DNA of 64,000 nt from Apostichopus japonicus (taxonomy: Eukaryota; Echinodermata; Holothuroidea; Aspidochirotida; Stichopodidae), in contig NC_092565.1 of NCBI RefSeq assembly GCF_037975245.1, positions 15,343,499 to 15,407,498 of the forward strand. Direction: 5' to 3'. The notes beneath the pieces are model-generated. The model was not told the DNA's origin. It made no database searches and worked only from the letters and a program-made list of their open reading frames with translations. This document shows positions 47,901-59,568 of this stretch, piece by piece; the first letter of the stretch is position 1; each line of letters begins with the position of its first letter. The translations under genes were made by a program, and so were the position numbers.

Positions 47901-50900
47901 TAATTAAATCTAGTCTTTAATGTGAGTATTTCTGCTAGTGCATAACCATCAATGGACCAACAGACTTGATTCAGGTGCTTATCGACAAGACAAGGTAATT
48001 TAATTAATTCTACTCTTTAATGTGAGTATTTCTGCTAGTGCATAACCACCAATGGAGCAACAGACTTGATTCAGGTGCTTATCGACAAGACAAGGTAATT
48101 TAATTAATTCTAGTCTTTAATGTGAGTATTTCTGCTAGTGCATAACCACCAATGGAGCAACAGACTTGATTCAGGTGCTTATCGACAAGACAAGGTAATT
48201 TAATTCATTCTAGTCTTTAATGTGAGTATTTCTGCTAGTGCATAACCACCAATGGAGCAACAGAGTTTATTCAGGTGCTAATCCACAATGCAAGGTTAAT
48301 TAATTAAATCTAGTCTTTAATGTGAGTATTTCTGCTAGTGCATAACCACCAATGGAGCAACAGACTACAGAGTTTATTCGGGTGCTAAATCGCAATCAAA
48401 CACTGATCCTCAAGGCAGAGCTCTGTTAATATTTGCAACAAAAGGTCAAGATAGGGTCCGGATTTTATGCCACTTTTCAACTATACTTAAAGGCACAAAG
48501 TATGCTTTAATTGTCCCTCCCAGGTGATGCATTTTATATAAATCCCTTAACAATACGTGGAAATACCACATGTGTACAAATGATGAACTTGACCCTACAA
48601 CTTAGCTTAAGACATAATACACAAATACTACAGTGCATTCCTACCATCTCCAAGCAATTGTACTCCTTTACAGAGATGAATGTGATCACATGAGTAACCC
48701 TAGAAAATATCACATGTGTTACATCACAATCCCGGGATAAGCCTGATTCCACTTGCCAATTCATAGAAGCAGCCCCAAAAGCCATAATCTGAAAACAATT
48801 ACAACTGGTTTACTTAATGCCAGGAGAGATTACCCCTATATAATTCCAAGAGGATTTAAACTACCACAATGGTTCCACACCGTCCACACAGACCTCCCAT
48901 TGCTCCACAACTTTACAGTAACAGCGTTACAATATAATAATTCAACAGTATTACTGAATATATGAAGAATGGGATAAGTCACTTTTGGGCAAATCTCTGG
49001 TATGAAGTTTCGATATCCGTGACAAACAATGTTCAGCTCTTGTTACATTTTCAAGATTATTAATGCAGGCATAGAATTGCCATGACAACGCAATCTTGTT
49101 TCTGTTTGGTAAACTGTTAGTCTGAACTAATCTCCATACGTTTATTCCTCCAAGAATGTTTAACCTTTTCATACCTGATCGAGTGAATAAATTTTGCAGG
49201 ATTTCATAAGCTTCAGCTGAAACAGCATTTATTTCTTCAGTCTGTTTGAGCGGACTATGTTTCCTGATAATTTGATTGCATCACAAATATGCAAAGTGCA
49301 ACTTCAGTAGGGTACAACATCTTGCAGAGATTCTATTGACTAATGAATTTTTTAAACCATCCTATGGATACTGAGCAGTCATAGGTTTGTAAGTCACACA
49401 TAAACTGGCTGTATCAGGACAAAGAAGACACTGTACCTGAAATGAGAAGGTCTGCAACAATAGGCCAGTAAAGCTGAATTGCATGGCCAGTATGCCGTAG
49501 ATAACCATGTTATGTATTCCTCAAAAACTGAACTGTGCCCGTCATTATACAAACTGAGCCAGGAAGTAACTTGGATTCTTTCTTCCCTTTATTGGCCATT
49601 TTAAGCGCTTCAGACGAGCTTGAAGCAAACTTTCACACTTATTAAAGTACTGACTGTGCAGCAGTTAAAATAGTATTCCAAATTGAAGTTTATAGGAAGC
49701 CAGTATTAAGCCCATGTTGGAGTCTTTCAACCTATCATTACAGAAAGCCATGTATACAAACATACACACACACACACATACTTGCATGAATGCATGCATG
49801 CCATCAGACATAGAACAATGATGATGGTTTAAAGTTAGTTTCTACTTTAGGATATTACCAATTTTAAAGGTTACTGTATTTACTGAATGTGCTAAACAAA
49901 CACAGTTTCTACATTTTATCCCCAAATGCATATTTCAAGCTATGAAAAATATATATACTGTAGCTATGCGTGATAATTCAGTTCAATTCAAATTATTTCT
50001 CATCTTATCGTACAGAAGAAAGCTTAAACCACAGTACAGAAAATAGCACAATATGAAAACCAAGCACTAGAAAACAGAACTACTGTTAATGGGTTGATGA
50101 CCACAAATTAAAAAAAAAACAGACAAAACATAAACAAAGAAGCTTCAATTCAACAAAGGTAGTGACAGATTATGGACAAGAAAGAGACTAGAACAGAAGA
50201 AAAACTGAATATTTAAGCCCCACAAAGTCATGTATTTGCTAAGTACAGTACTATATGATCAGTAATAGATACAGCATGCAGTATTTAAGCAGCGAAGACA
50301 AAAAGATTCCATTAAGTAAACCGGCAGTATTACAGACAAGGATATTTACTAATATATAACAATTTTTTGGAATCCTTCTTCCAGGCTGTAGATGAGTCTC
50401 TTTACTTTAAAATTAGCTGCAGATAAAGTAATGGCATATATATGATAACATAAAGCTAAGTTGCCCTTTAAGGATGTTATGTCACCTACTAGGTAAATAC
50501 TGTGCTTGATGTCTATAATCAGCCTGATATGAAAATCTTTACCATTAAATATAATCCTACCTTCACCAGAAAAGCACCACGCTCTTACTTTATGCATCTT
50601 ACTATTTTGAAATATTAAGATCCAAAACATGACAATAGTGTATTGCACTTGCTTATTATAATTCTATGAACTACAGTAATCTATACTTATACAACTCAAT
50701 CTTTCAGTTTTTATCTTTACATTTATTTACATCTCCTTACCCTACTTCCATAGTTTACAAAGATTATGAAATCTCCTTACCCTAAATCCATAGTTACAAA
50801 GTTTGTGACATCTCCTTACCCTACGGTTAACAGTTAACAAAGATTGTGACATTTAAAATGTTGGATCTTATAATTTGCTGGTGAGAAAAGTTCAACAGCA

Positions 50901-53900
50901 CTTGTCAAATTCACTGCTTTAACTGTACATACAACAACAATAACCAAGATGAGCTTGCCAGTACCTGCTGCAATATTCCCTGCCTCATCTCATTTCTTGT
51001 TGTTTTTGAAAATGATCTCAACCATTGTGAAAGGCACACAATGCATGTCATCCATGTAATATATCAGTATCATGATGATATAGATATTGCACTTGCTTAT
51101 TATAATTCTATGAACTGCAGTAATCTATACAACTCAATGTCTCAGTTTTTATCTTTTAAATTTATTTACATCTCCTTACCCTATATCCATAGTTTATAAA
51201 GATTGTGACATCTCCATACCCTACATCCACAGTTATCAAAGATTATGACATTTAAATTGTTGAATCTTATTTGACATTTAAATTGTTGAATCTTATTTGC
51301 TGGTGACAAAAGTTCAACAGTGTCAAATTCACTGCTTAAACTGTGCAACAACAACACTAACCAAGATGACCTTGCCAGTACCTACTACAATATTCCCTGC
51401 CTCATCTCATTTCTTGTTTTCAAAATCTCAACCATTGTAAAAGGCACATAATGCTTTCACTTATTTGATCTAAATCCATGTAATATATATATCAGTATCT
51501 GAAGCCTGTAGGAGTACAGAAACTACAGAGAACCAGAGATGTTTACCTAGGGCCTGTCAAAACCAACCAATGGCATTTGTTTAAAGTTGCTTCCATACTG
51601 CAGTATATTTCTATTTGCAGTCACACTCATTCTTTAATATCTAAGTTAATACATGGCATGATTCCAACACCCCCCATCAACCCCCCTCCCCCCACCCCAA
51701 ACAAAACTAATAGGGCACAAAAACTCAATGTTCATGATCATTTGTTTCCTAACCATCATCTTACACTGTAAGTGATTTAGAACTGCTTAGTATAAGTCAT
51801 ACTCAGCAATGAGTCATCTCAGTTAAAACAGTTTTTCTTAATAATTCTGCTTTTCTTCTTACATAAGACCATCTCAAAGAATCTTGGGCCTAAAACCTGT
51901 AACTGGGTATAGGACCTCTGAAACTCAAGTATCACAGGACATGTTTAGCCCACATTAGTTTGCCTATCACCCATTTTTCTGCACAAAAGACAGTACATAC
52001 ATATAATATCAAGAACTATTTATTCCTTTGGATAGACGTCAGCAAGCCAGAACCTAAATGACCTTCAATAATCCTATCAAACTAGACATGTGTCCTTGTT
52101 GCCCAATCTTGAGATACTGGTAGAACTTTCAAGGTGTTCAAAGTGTGATTTTCCAGTGACTTCAAAATGACCCTCCAAATGACTAATAATACTTTCCGGG
52201 GTTTCGATGTGTTATGTAGATTACATGCACATATCACAAATTAGTAATTCCTGTTATTCCATTTTTCAATTATTGAATAATGTAAAAGTTGGATGTCATC
52301 GTCACGACGATGGAGGTGAAACTGTCACCAAAACTATAAGTAGACCCCTAGCCACCATCCCCTTCTCACAAAGGTACCCTTGTGGGTCAATAATACTGTA
52401 CCTTGCCCTTCTGCTGAACTGTGTTGTAGTTTTCTTCAACACAAAGCTAAATTCATCACTCTGCCCGTACGCAATCACAACGTCTTTGAACTCATTCATA
52501 ACACTCTCTGCACACCGTTGCATCAAAACAAGGGCCCGGTCATCATTTGGCTTCACAAATTTATGTTCATCTGAAAACCTGTATTAAAGACCAATAAAGC
52601 ACAGTATAGCTCAGTATGAATAAATTGACACCAATGCATTCTAATGAACTATTATATGACGATGTACCCAGCACTGACGTAATATCGTAGATTTTGAGTT
52701 GATGTAACTAGAGCAACGTAAGATGACTCACTGTAGCATAATCAGAATATGGGTAATGAGTTCAGAAGGTTTTAAAATTGTAGGAATTTTATGCCCAAAT
52801 TTATGACAATTTAAATGAAGACTGGTTATGACTGTCAGCTTCCAGTTACATGTAAACGGCTGAAATGTCAACGCCCAAACTCTCTAGTTATCTTATGAAC
52901 TTGTTAGTCAACAGCAATTGAATTGGATTTTTGGCTTGTGATACCAGCTGCCTCAGCATTCTTTAAGAAATAAAATGTGTAGGACTACTCACATTGTGGT
53001 ATTTGTGTATCTTTACACAACATGAAGAGTAAAGACTCCATTTAGACCATCAATTTATTCAACTATTAACAGTCATAATAAGTATAATAATTGGGGAAAG
53101 TGGGGAGGGGCAAGGAAACAGTTGGGAACTTTGGGGGAATGTTGGATAAATGCTATACAAAGGGCAAATCCCAGGAACATTTAGGGGCTAGGGAACATGT
53201 TCTTTACTGCCCCCCCCCCCTCCATTAACCCTGTACACTTCCCTGGTAACCAAATTTTTAATTCATGACAATTGTAAGTTTTGCAAGAAGGGTTGTACAT
53301 TCACCAGTTTTCAAGAATGATATTTATCGATTGCATTACATGTAACAAATAGGAATTACTCATTTCTCTGGAATGTATGTCCATCTCATGGCTCTATTGG
53401 TAGTCCGCGGGGAGGGGGGGGGGGAAGACCCTCTGAAGCTCAAGCATTTTCAAATATTCCTTGTTCCCTCATAGCAAGTTTTAAGGCACTATATAAATGT
53501 GAGAGAGAGAGAGAGAAATTCTATGGAATTTATTTCAAACCCTGGTCGGGGGATCCACCAGGCGTAATTAGTCTCCAGAAGCTGTTGGACTTTGAGATAT
53601 ATTTCATTTCACAGCTTTGAAGCACAAAAGCACATGTGGAAAGAGGAATTTAATTTCAGTTTTAATTTACCACAGTTAACTGCACTGTATGTGGGCAAGC
53701 ATCATGATTGGAAGCCAAATTTCCCCCAAGGTCCCCTCTGTCCCTCCACCCCCCCCCCTTGGTACTGGCACTGACTAGAAACATTCCACAGAGGTATGGA
53801 TCCCAAAGATCACCAAATATGCAAAATAATAACAAACCTGTGAAAGTTTTTTCCATCCAAACGAACAACAATCCAGCAATTTGGTAGACATTTATCAGCC

Positions 53901-53941
53901 ACCTCAAAGTTCCTGACATATTCATACTTGCAATTAGCCAT
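41954..53941 (-). CDS. THG1L: tRNA-histidine guanylyltransferase, 6 coding exons
   Basis: Thg1 adds the G(-1) nucleotide 5' to tRNA-His, the identity mark for histidyl-tRNA synthetase (EC 2.7.7.79), by reverse (3'-5') polymerisation. Coding exons: 53941-53838, 52578-52402, 45561-45392, 43736-43648, 42894-42787, 42103-41954. The phases agree throughout, giving 265 residues. The two metal-binding aspartates sit in [10 protein letters not shown] (Asp29) and GQSDEFSF (Asp76), the same numbers as in the human enzyme. [18 protein letters not shown] and [12 protein letters not shown] are conserved in the family, and the end is FWNDHPEIL. The start MANCKYEYV corresponds to the cytosolic-type start: no N-terminal mitochondrial presequence is encoded in this exon. 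An acceptor (ttcaacag) lies just upstream, so a 5' non-coding exon, perhaps ending near 55077, is likely. Intron 2 is about 6.8 kb and repeat-rich. Confidence 0.95.
43265..43590. repeat. Minisatellite, ~43-45-bp unit, in THG1L intron 4
   Basis: About seven units of 'cactgatcctcccaaacaagcctgc-atatccagtcaaatatgt' with point changes. Open frames on both strands are artefacts of the period. Confidence 0.82.
44721..45130. repeat. ~410-bp direct repeat, copy 1
   Basis: Nearly identical to 48512-48931 from tgtccctcccagg to the final gttaca; copy 2 has about 10 extra bases (tacttaatgc). The two copies flank THG1L exon 3. The TG...CA ends recall an LTR, but no target duplication or retrotransposon interior is present. 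It may be two solo insertions of one family or a segmental duplication. Confidence 0.8.
45700..46140 (+). repeat. Interspersed repeat with 'ttatatagcaccaaat... aaggtgctttaca' head
   Basis: The sequence aataatgagacttatatagcac, then 'actgctcaaggtgctttacaaag', then 'ggtaaattgttccagag', resembles a dispersed repeat type I know from many invertebrate genomes (tatatagcgcc ... gcgctttacaa). Assignment to a class is uncertain. No termini or target duplication were defined. Lies in THG1L intron 2, just upstream (in gene terms) of exon 3. Confidence 0.4.
46581..46987. mobile_element. hAT-type MITE, family B, intact ends
   Basis: The body is 46589-46979 (391 bp), between perfect 8-bp duplications cacatatt (46581-46588 and 46980-46987). 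Ends are cataggcgtaagag and ctcctaggcctatg. G and C runs sit just inside both ends. It is the same family as 12355-12815. Located in THG1L intron 2; no transposase. Confidence 0.93.
47575..48385. repeat. 100-bp tandem array, about 8 units, in THG1L intron 2
   Basis: Units of 100 bp: 'caaggtaatttaattaattc-tagtctttaatgtgagtatt-tctgctagtgcataaccacc-aatggagcaacagacttgat-tcaggtgcttatcgacaaga'. Internal units are near identical, while the first and last are degenerate, as expected for homogenisation by unequal exchange. Confidence 0.92.
48512..48931. repeat. ~410-bp direct repeat, copy 2
   Basis: Second copy of 44721-45130, in the same orientation, 3.4 kb to the right, and starting about 130 bp beyond the 100-bp tandem array. 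Conserved small open frames in both copies (for example minus-strand 48534-48785) are too short and unlike any known protein to be called. Confidence 0.8.
48932..50641. other. THG1L intron 2, no further gene seen
   Basis: AT-rich intronic sequence with a short (CA)n at 49764-49776. No exon-like stretch recognised. Confidence 0.5.
50642..51490. repeat. Tandem duplication of a ~430-bp segment
   Basis: The segment starting 'attgcacttgcttattataattctatgaact' at about 50642 recurs at about 51087. It is followed in both copies by 'tatccatagtt', 'ctccttaccctac', 'gctggtga', 'agttcaacag' and 'catctcatttcttgtt'. Within each copy 'acatctccttaccctac' is itself repeated two or three times. Located in THG1L intron 2. 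Confidence 0.78.
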
Positions 53942-54039
53942 TGATGGATCCCACTTGCTGTTGAAATGAATAAAGGTCTCATAAATCAATCAAAGCTAGA
54001 AGACATTGCTGATGTACATCATTTTTCAGACTACATTAC

Positions 54040-54735
54040 TGAGGGTGTCACCTACACTACAATACACAATCACAACTAGAAGATGCCAGACTACATTACT
54101 GAGGGTGTCACCCAGTGGCGGAGCGTCCATATAGTCAGGGGGGCCGAATGCCCCCCCTGACGGAGTCAAATGGACTGCTGGCGCCCTTTTCAGCTTTTTA
54201 CCACTTTTTACTTATTCGCGATAATTTATACTTTTTTTATTGCGCTCTCATCTACCTATTGACATTTGTCACATTTTGTTGGCGATGACACCTATTTATT
54301 CTTCGCGTTTATCTGCAAATTAGCAAGGCCAGGAAAGGGTCATTTCCGGCAATCAAGGAAGTATCTTTACTCAAAAAATGTTTGTACGCTCTGCCCCATC
54401 CTGTGGTGGCGCTCCGCTTAGATAGTGTAGAAAGCGCCCCTACAGACCATTCTCGCCCCCCCCCCCCCTTGACCAGTACCCCTAGCTCCGCCACTGGTGT
54501 CACCTCCTCACTACAATACACAATCACAACTAGAATATATGCAGTTTCCAGCCAACATTGCATTGATGAGGGTGTCACCTCTACTACAATAAACAATCAC
54601 AACTAGAAGATGCAGTTTCCAGACTACATTACTGAGGGTGTCACTTCTACTGCAGTAAATAATCACAACTAGAATATGCAATCACAACTAGAATATGTTT
54701 CCAGATGTACATTACTGAGGGTGTCACATCCTAAA
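54040..54735. repeat. ~60-65-bp minisatellite split by a MITE
   Basis: Units of 'actacattactgagggtgtc-acctctactacaataaacaatc-acaactagaagatgcagtttc' lie on both sides of the MITE at 54113-54496, about five in all. The MITE inserted inside a unit and its target duplication (gtgtcacc) is part of the unit sequence. Confidence 0.85.
54105..54504 (+). mobile_element. hAT-type MITE, family A, intact ends
   Basis: The body is 54113-54496 (384 bp), between perfect 8-bp duplications gtgtcacc (54105-54112 and 54497-54504). The ends cagtggcggagc and gctccgccactg are a perfect 12-bp inverted repeat. Same length and orientation as 14607-14990; the reverse-complemented shared core is at about 54385-54425. 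Confidence 0.95.
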
Positions 54736-57700
54736 TTGTCCTTTTTGGGGAGAAGACCTCCAGACCCCTGCATGGGAGTTGGCTTCAGCTACCCCAGGGC
54801 CACATTCCCGCCTAATTATAATCCTGAAATCACACTTTACTTTAGTAATTATGAGAAATAATATACATGAAGTGCAGAAGTGCTAGGCCTATGCATGATG
54901 TAATCATGTAGGCTAGTTACTATAGCTCAATTAGAAAACATCGACATTACATACTTTGATGTGAGAAACGAAATCAATGTTATTAACTATTATAATGTGT
55001 AGGTACTGCTTCCACGAAAAACACATGGAATTTCGTAATATTTATATATTTGTGTATAGGCTTACCTTAGGTTATACGCTTAGAAGATGATGTTATAAGT
55101 TACTGGCAGGTTGAATACGAAGGCGCTTACACTAGTTGATACTTTGGTAGCGTCAAATCCCTGTGCAGCTAGTTTATAGTACTAGTTGACTACTTGTAAG
55201 TTGTAACCACATTTGAAGTTGCAGTGGGCAATGGATACTGAGTCTGAGAACCTTCCAACGCAATGCATTACGTTGCAAGTTGCATTCAGTGATTAGTAGG
55301 AAGTACAGAGGGTAAATCGCATTGACAACCGATGCCGATATCAGTCAGAAAATGCGGGCATGATTGTATTCAATTCTGTTATAGTTTGATACGAATGTAT
55401 TCAATTTTCGGAAACATGATGTTACCCTTATCGAACGCAGGCCGGTTCACAAGTAGGTGGGTTATATTGGCGTGCCATGGTTCAGACGGGGATTTTTTTT
55501 AAATTCAGCCGGGGAAAATATGACCACTAGCTGCTATACCAGGGGCTTAGGGCTATAGCTAGAACTCTAGCTGTTTTAATGAGAAGGCAAGCAATGATTC
55601 TAGAGGGCAGACATGACCTATTTTCTAAATAAAGAAAGAAGCATTTTCTTACGACCCCCCACCCCACTCTCCCGTGGCTACGCCACTAATTGCTACGGGT
55701 GTATACCCCTTTCAACCTCCCCCACGCCCCCAGGAACTTTATCTCCCAACGCAACCATGGACCATCAATGTCAAACACCAACAATGTTTCTGAGAATGCA
55801 CCACCTGATGTCTAAACTGTTTAACGACCCCCGCCGCGTACCCCACTGTCACACGAACTTCATTAAATCATTGACCGCGCTGGCCCTTAAAATACAAGTC
55901 ACTTATTCCCATACCTAACTCATTCGTATGAAATAATCACTTCTTCCGCTTCCCGCGCACTTTTAAAATCATGTGCACGGCATCGGGATGGGGGGGGGGG
56001 GTGAGGCGACGGATGTGTACACTCCACTAGTTTTCAAATTCACACTTTCCTGTTTAGGGAATGTTCTTCATTCAGGGGGGATGGGTTGAATTCTTCACGG
56101 ATCCCTTTCCAAGCTAAAAGATTTCGAAAATATTTTGTTTTAAAGAAAGAACCTGGGCACGAAAAACTGAACGACTGATCCGCTATCAGCCCCTTGCATC
56201 GAGACTGTGGCTGTGTGATCATCGTCAGATGTTTATCATGGTTCACCAGGAAGGGACACATAATGCTACACATGATCTCAGCCGAAAGGCTTGGGAAGCG
56301 AGATTCCGTAAATTGTCTCCTTTCTACAAGAAAGTTAACAATTTCCTACATTATTGTAAACAAGTCAACTATTGCATCATAGCGATTCTGTGGATTTGAG
56401 AAAATAGTGAACACTGTCATCCAGTTTAACACAAGTAACACCATCTTTCAACTAAATAACAGAAAAATCCATATTTATGTAATATTCCCAGTAACGTGCA
56501 TGATTCATTGGACACAATCATATGTGAACCGACATGCATTCCCTAATGAGAATATTACCCACATTAAATTGGGTAACACCTGCTCTACGATTATGCAAAT
56601 GAAACAATATACCAAATGTATATGCAAATTGATACAAAATATTAATAAAGTGTAATTATACATTCACGCAAAGGTTAAACAAGTATATGCTTTTTATCGA
56701 TAATTTATTTCTTAATCAGGAGCGAAGGTGAAATTAATAAGTCATGCATAAATAAATCAGCTTGGGATTTTTTTTTTGTCACGGTTTATTTAGAGTGCTC
56801 AAGGCCACAGTAGTTATCGACTTCACTGTCGCCGAGATAATGCATTTCAGATTTTCAGCAAAATGCGTAGTTTGTAGGAAAGCGAATGTCAGAAGTATTG
56901 ATCATCCATCGCATTTCAGTGTAATTCATTACTTATTTTCTGTAAACTGACGGTTACAATACGGTTTCTTTCAATGACCAAAAATAAGCTGAAGTATAGT
57001 TAATCATCTTTCCTATGTTACTTTCTTTTTCAATTGACCTAAAAACGAGACCCATAAGAACGACCACAACTAAGGTCTTTTTTCGTTCTTATGCAATTAA
57101 TCAATGCTAACCCACGTAACTGGCGCCCTACATATATCTTAAGCCATGAATACCGTTCCGAACTTTCACGTTATCGTTTTTGATTAATCAGTAGTTCAGC
57201 GGTACCAAACTATTGTCTAATATTCGGGTTAATATGTTGTGAAGCAATATAAACACGTTATAATTCTTCAAATATGTTTGTTTGAAATCCACTTGAGAGT
57301 AAATCGTCTTAAGTTAACACCTACCCCCCCCCCTCCAATGACGTCACTAAACCTGGGCGGAGTAAGCTGTAATGTTACGGAAACGACATGTAAACAATTC
57401 GTATTCCGGCAGAAAGAGTTTCCAAGGGTGTTAACGCATAAAAGAAAAGATGGACGAGGTTTCGTATGGTATTTTGAATAATAATATTTCTATATTCTAC
57501 AAACAATGTGGATAATAAAGGTGAATGGTACAATCAAGTGAATAACAAAGAATAGTTAACTTCAGTCGCCAGATAGAAAGAAATAACTTATCTATTAAGA
57601 CTGGGTCTGAAGTCGATGAACTCGATGGTGTAATATGGCTGGGCCTTTGCGATGATCTGAGATAAAGAGTGCTTCATCAAAAGGCGAGGCGCGGAATTTA

Positions 57701-58664
57701 TTAATGATTAGAATTTCATCCAAGAACATTTGTACTTGTTATGACTGGATCCACTTCAATTCACTGGACGGATCTCAGATATGGTATGGAAAAGGGAAAG
57801 TCCATGCCGTAGTAAAAGTGATTATGATTAGATAATTACTAAAGACTTGAGTCAAAACTTGAACAGATGCACAGAACTTAGTAACGATAGGAATATATCA
57901 GGTAACCTAATGTTATGGCAAAACAATAAAAAACATGTTATTGGAACGGGGTGAGAGGCGATGGTTCCCCAACAACCGTGTATAAACCTCTGACTGGTAT
58001 CAGGATACTAGCGTGGACGGTTACGACGGCGATGACGTACATATGACGTCATCAGTAAATGTAGCATTGTGAATATGCAAGAGGTAAGGCATGTCCATAA
58101 CAGTAACTACAGTTGTGGTGGTAGGGAGAAGAGGGGAGTGGAGGAGAGGGGGGGTGGAGGGGGTAAGCACTCTTTCAAGGGGTTCATTGAGACTGCATAT
58201 AACTAGGTCATATGTTTAGTGTTAACAAAAACAAGGTTGATGGCAGCTCCACGTTTTACGTGGTTAATGAAACGATCAACTACTTTAAACCAAACTTGTA
58301 CCGAAAGGAATTCACGTATACATATAATGACGAAAGGAGAGAATAAAAATAGATAGAAATGCTTTCGTAAATAAGGATGTATTATTCTTTAATGATGAGG
58401 TTTAAGAACCAATATACATGGAAACATTTAGTGCGAGTTGATGTTGATGTAGCAGACCCTAGTAGCCTACTACACACCAATCTACCGAGTTCTAGACACA
58501 GCCGCCACCATCCGGACCACCTACTGTAAGTCGGGGTACCGTTATATAGTGCTAATTTATGCTTTCATAAATAATTCATATAAAGTAACATATGTCCCTT
58601 TCAATTTCATGCAATTAACATAATACTCACGGGGGACACACCCTTGACAAAATCTACAGTGCAT

Positions 58665-58890
58665 TGTAAACACATAAAGTTTGTTTATATCTACCCATCG
58701 TTCTAACACATAAAGTTTGTATACATGCCCAGCAATATAACACATAAAGTTTGTATATAGCTACCCAGCATTGTAAACATATAAAATTTGTACATAGCTA
58801 CTCAGCATAGTAACACATAAAGTTTGTATATAGCTACCCAGCAGCGTAACACGTAAAGTTTGCATTCAGATATCCAGCATTGTAACATAC
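58665..58890. repeat. Minisatellite, ~37-bp unit
   Basis: Six units of 'aacacataaagtttgtatat-agctacccagcattgt' with point changes. Confidence 0.82.
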
Positions 58891-59069
58891 AACAACATTA
58901 ACCTTTGTTTTTTCTATTGAATTTGTATTGCCGCTGACTCTTAAAGGTTAATTGTCTTTAGACACAAATTTAATTTTGATATTTGCAGACCCTCAGAAAA
59001 CACTACTATCAGTTTATGCTGTATTTCGATTGAACTTATTTATCAGTTTATTTTTATTTTTAAAAGGAC

Positions 59070-59470
59070 CCTTTTAACATCTGAACGTCATTAATTAAAG
59101 TGGCTGAACCACTTAGTATGATCACACAAACCATTAGATCAGATTCCCAGGAGCAAAACAAAAGTCAATGGTAAAATATTAAAATTCCATAGCCTCAAAT
59201 GATGATTTACAATGCGTTACTAATTTGTCCAGGAAAAATGGTGTTGAAAGTTATCCAAGTTAATAGAACAACTTTTTGTTGAGTTTAACTTTATAAAACA
59301 ACGGATTAACATTACCATTTAGAGATATCGCATGGTCTTGAAAGGTCATGAAAACCAGAATAGCTAAAGAAATGTTACCAACTCTAAACTGTCCTTTACT
59401 CTTGGACTATGACACATCAAGATATAATTTCTGACTAAAATCATCCTTAAATAGGCTGTGTACTAGACTT
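59070..59470. repeat. Diverged interspersed repeat, related to 31960-32420
   Basis: Shares ordered blocks with the segment in NOC3L intron 16 (see there). No termini identified. Confidence 0.38.
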
Positions 59471-59474
59471 AATA

Positions 59475-59568
59475 GTCCGGGGGGGGGGGTCCCCTGCAAG
59501 GAGGTCGGTTCAACAACCCCAGAGGCGCACCCCTCTTTTCTCAAAATCCTCCATCCGACCATGGTTAT
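59475..59568 (-). mobile_element. MITE terminus fragment
   Basis: On the minus strand it begins ccatggtcggatggaggatt and passes through a G/C-rich block into a C-run. This is the layout of the 'cagnggcggatccaggattt' ends common among the hAT-like MITEs here. The other end is missing. Confidence 0.35.

Noticed and set aside
44721-48931. LTR retrotransposon with 410-bp LTRs
   Set aside because: The ends are TG...CA, but the interval holds a THG1L exon and a separate MITE, no gag-pol, no primer-binding site, and no matching target duplication.
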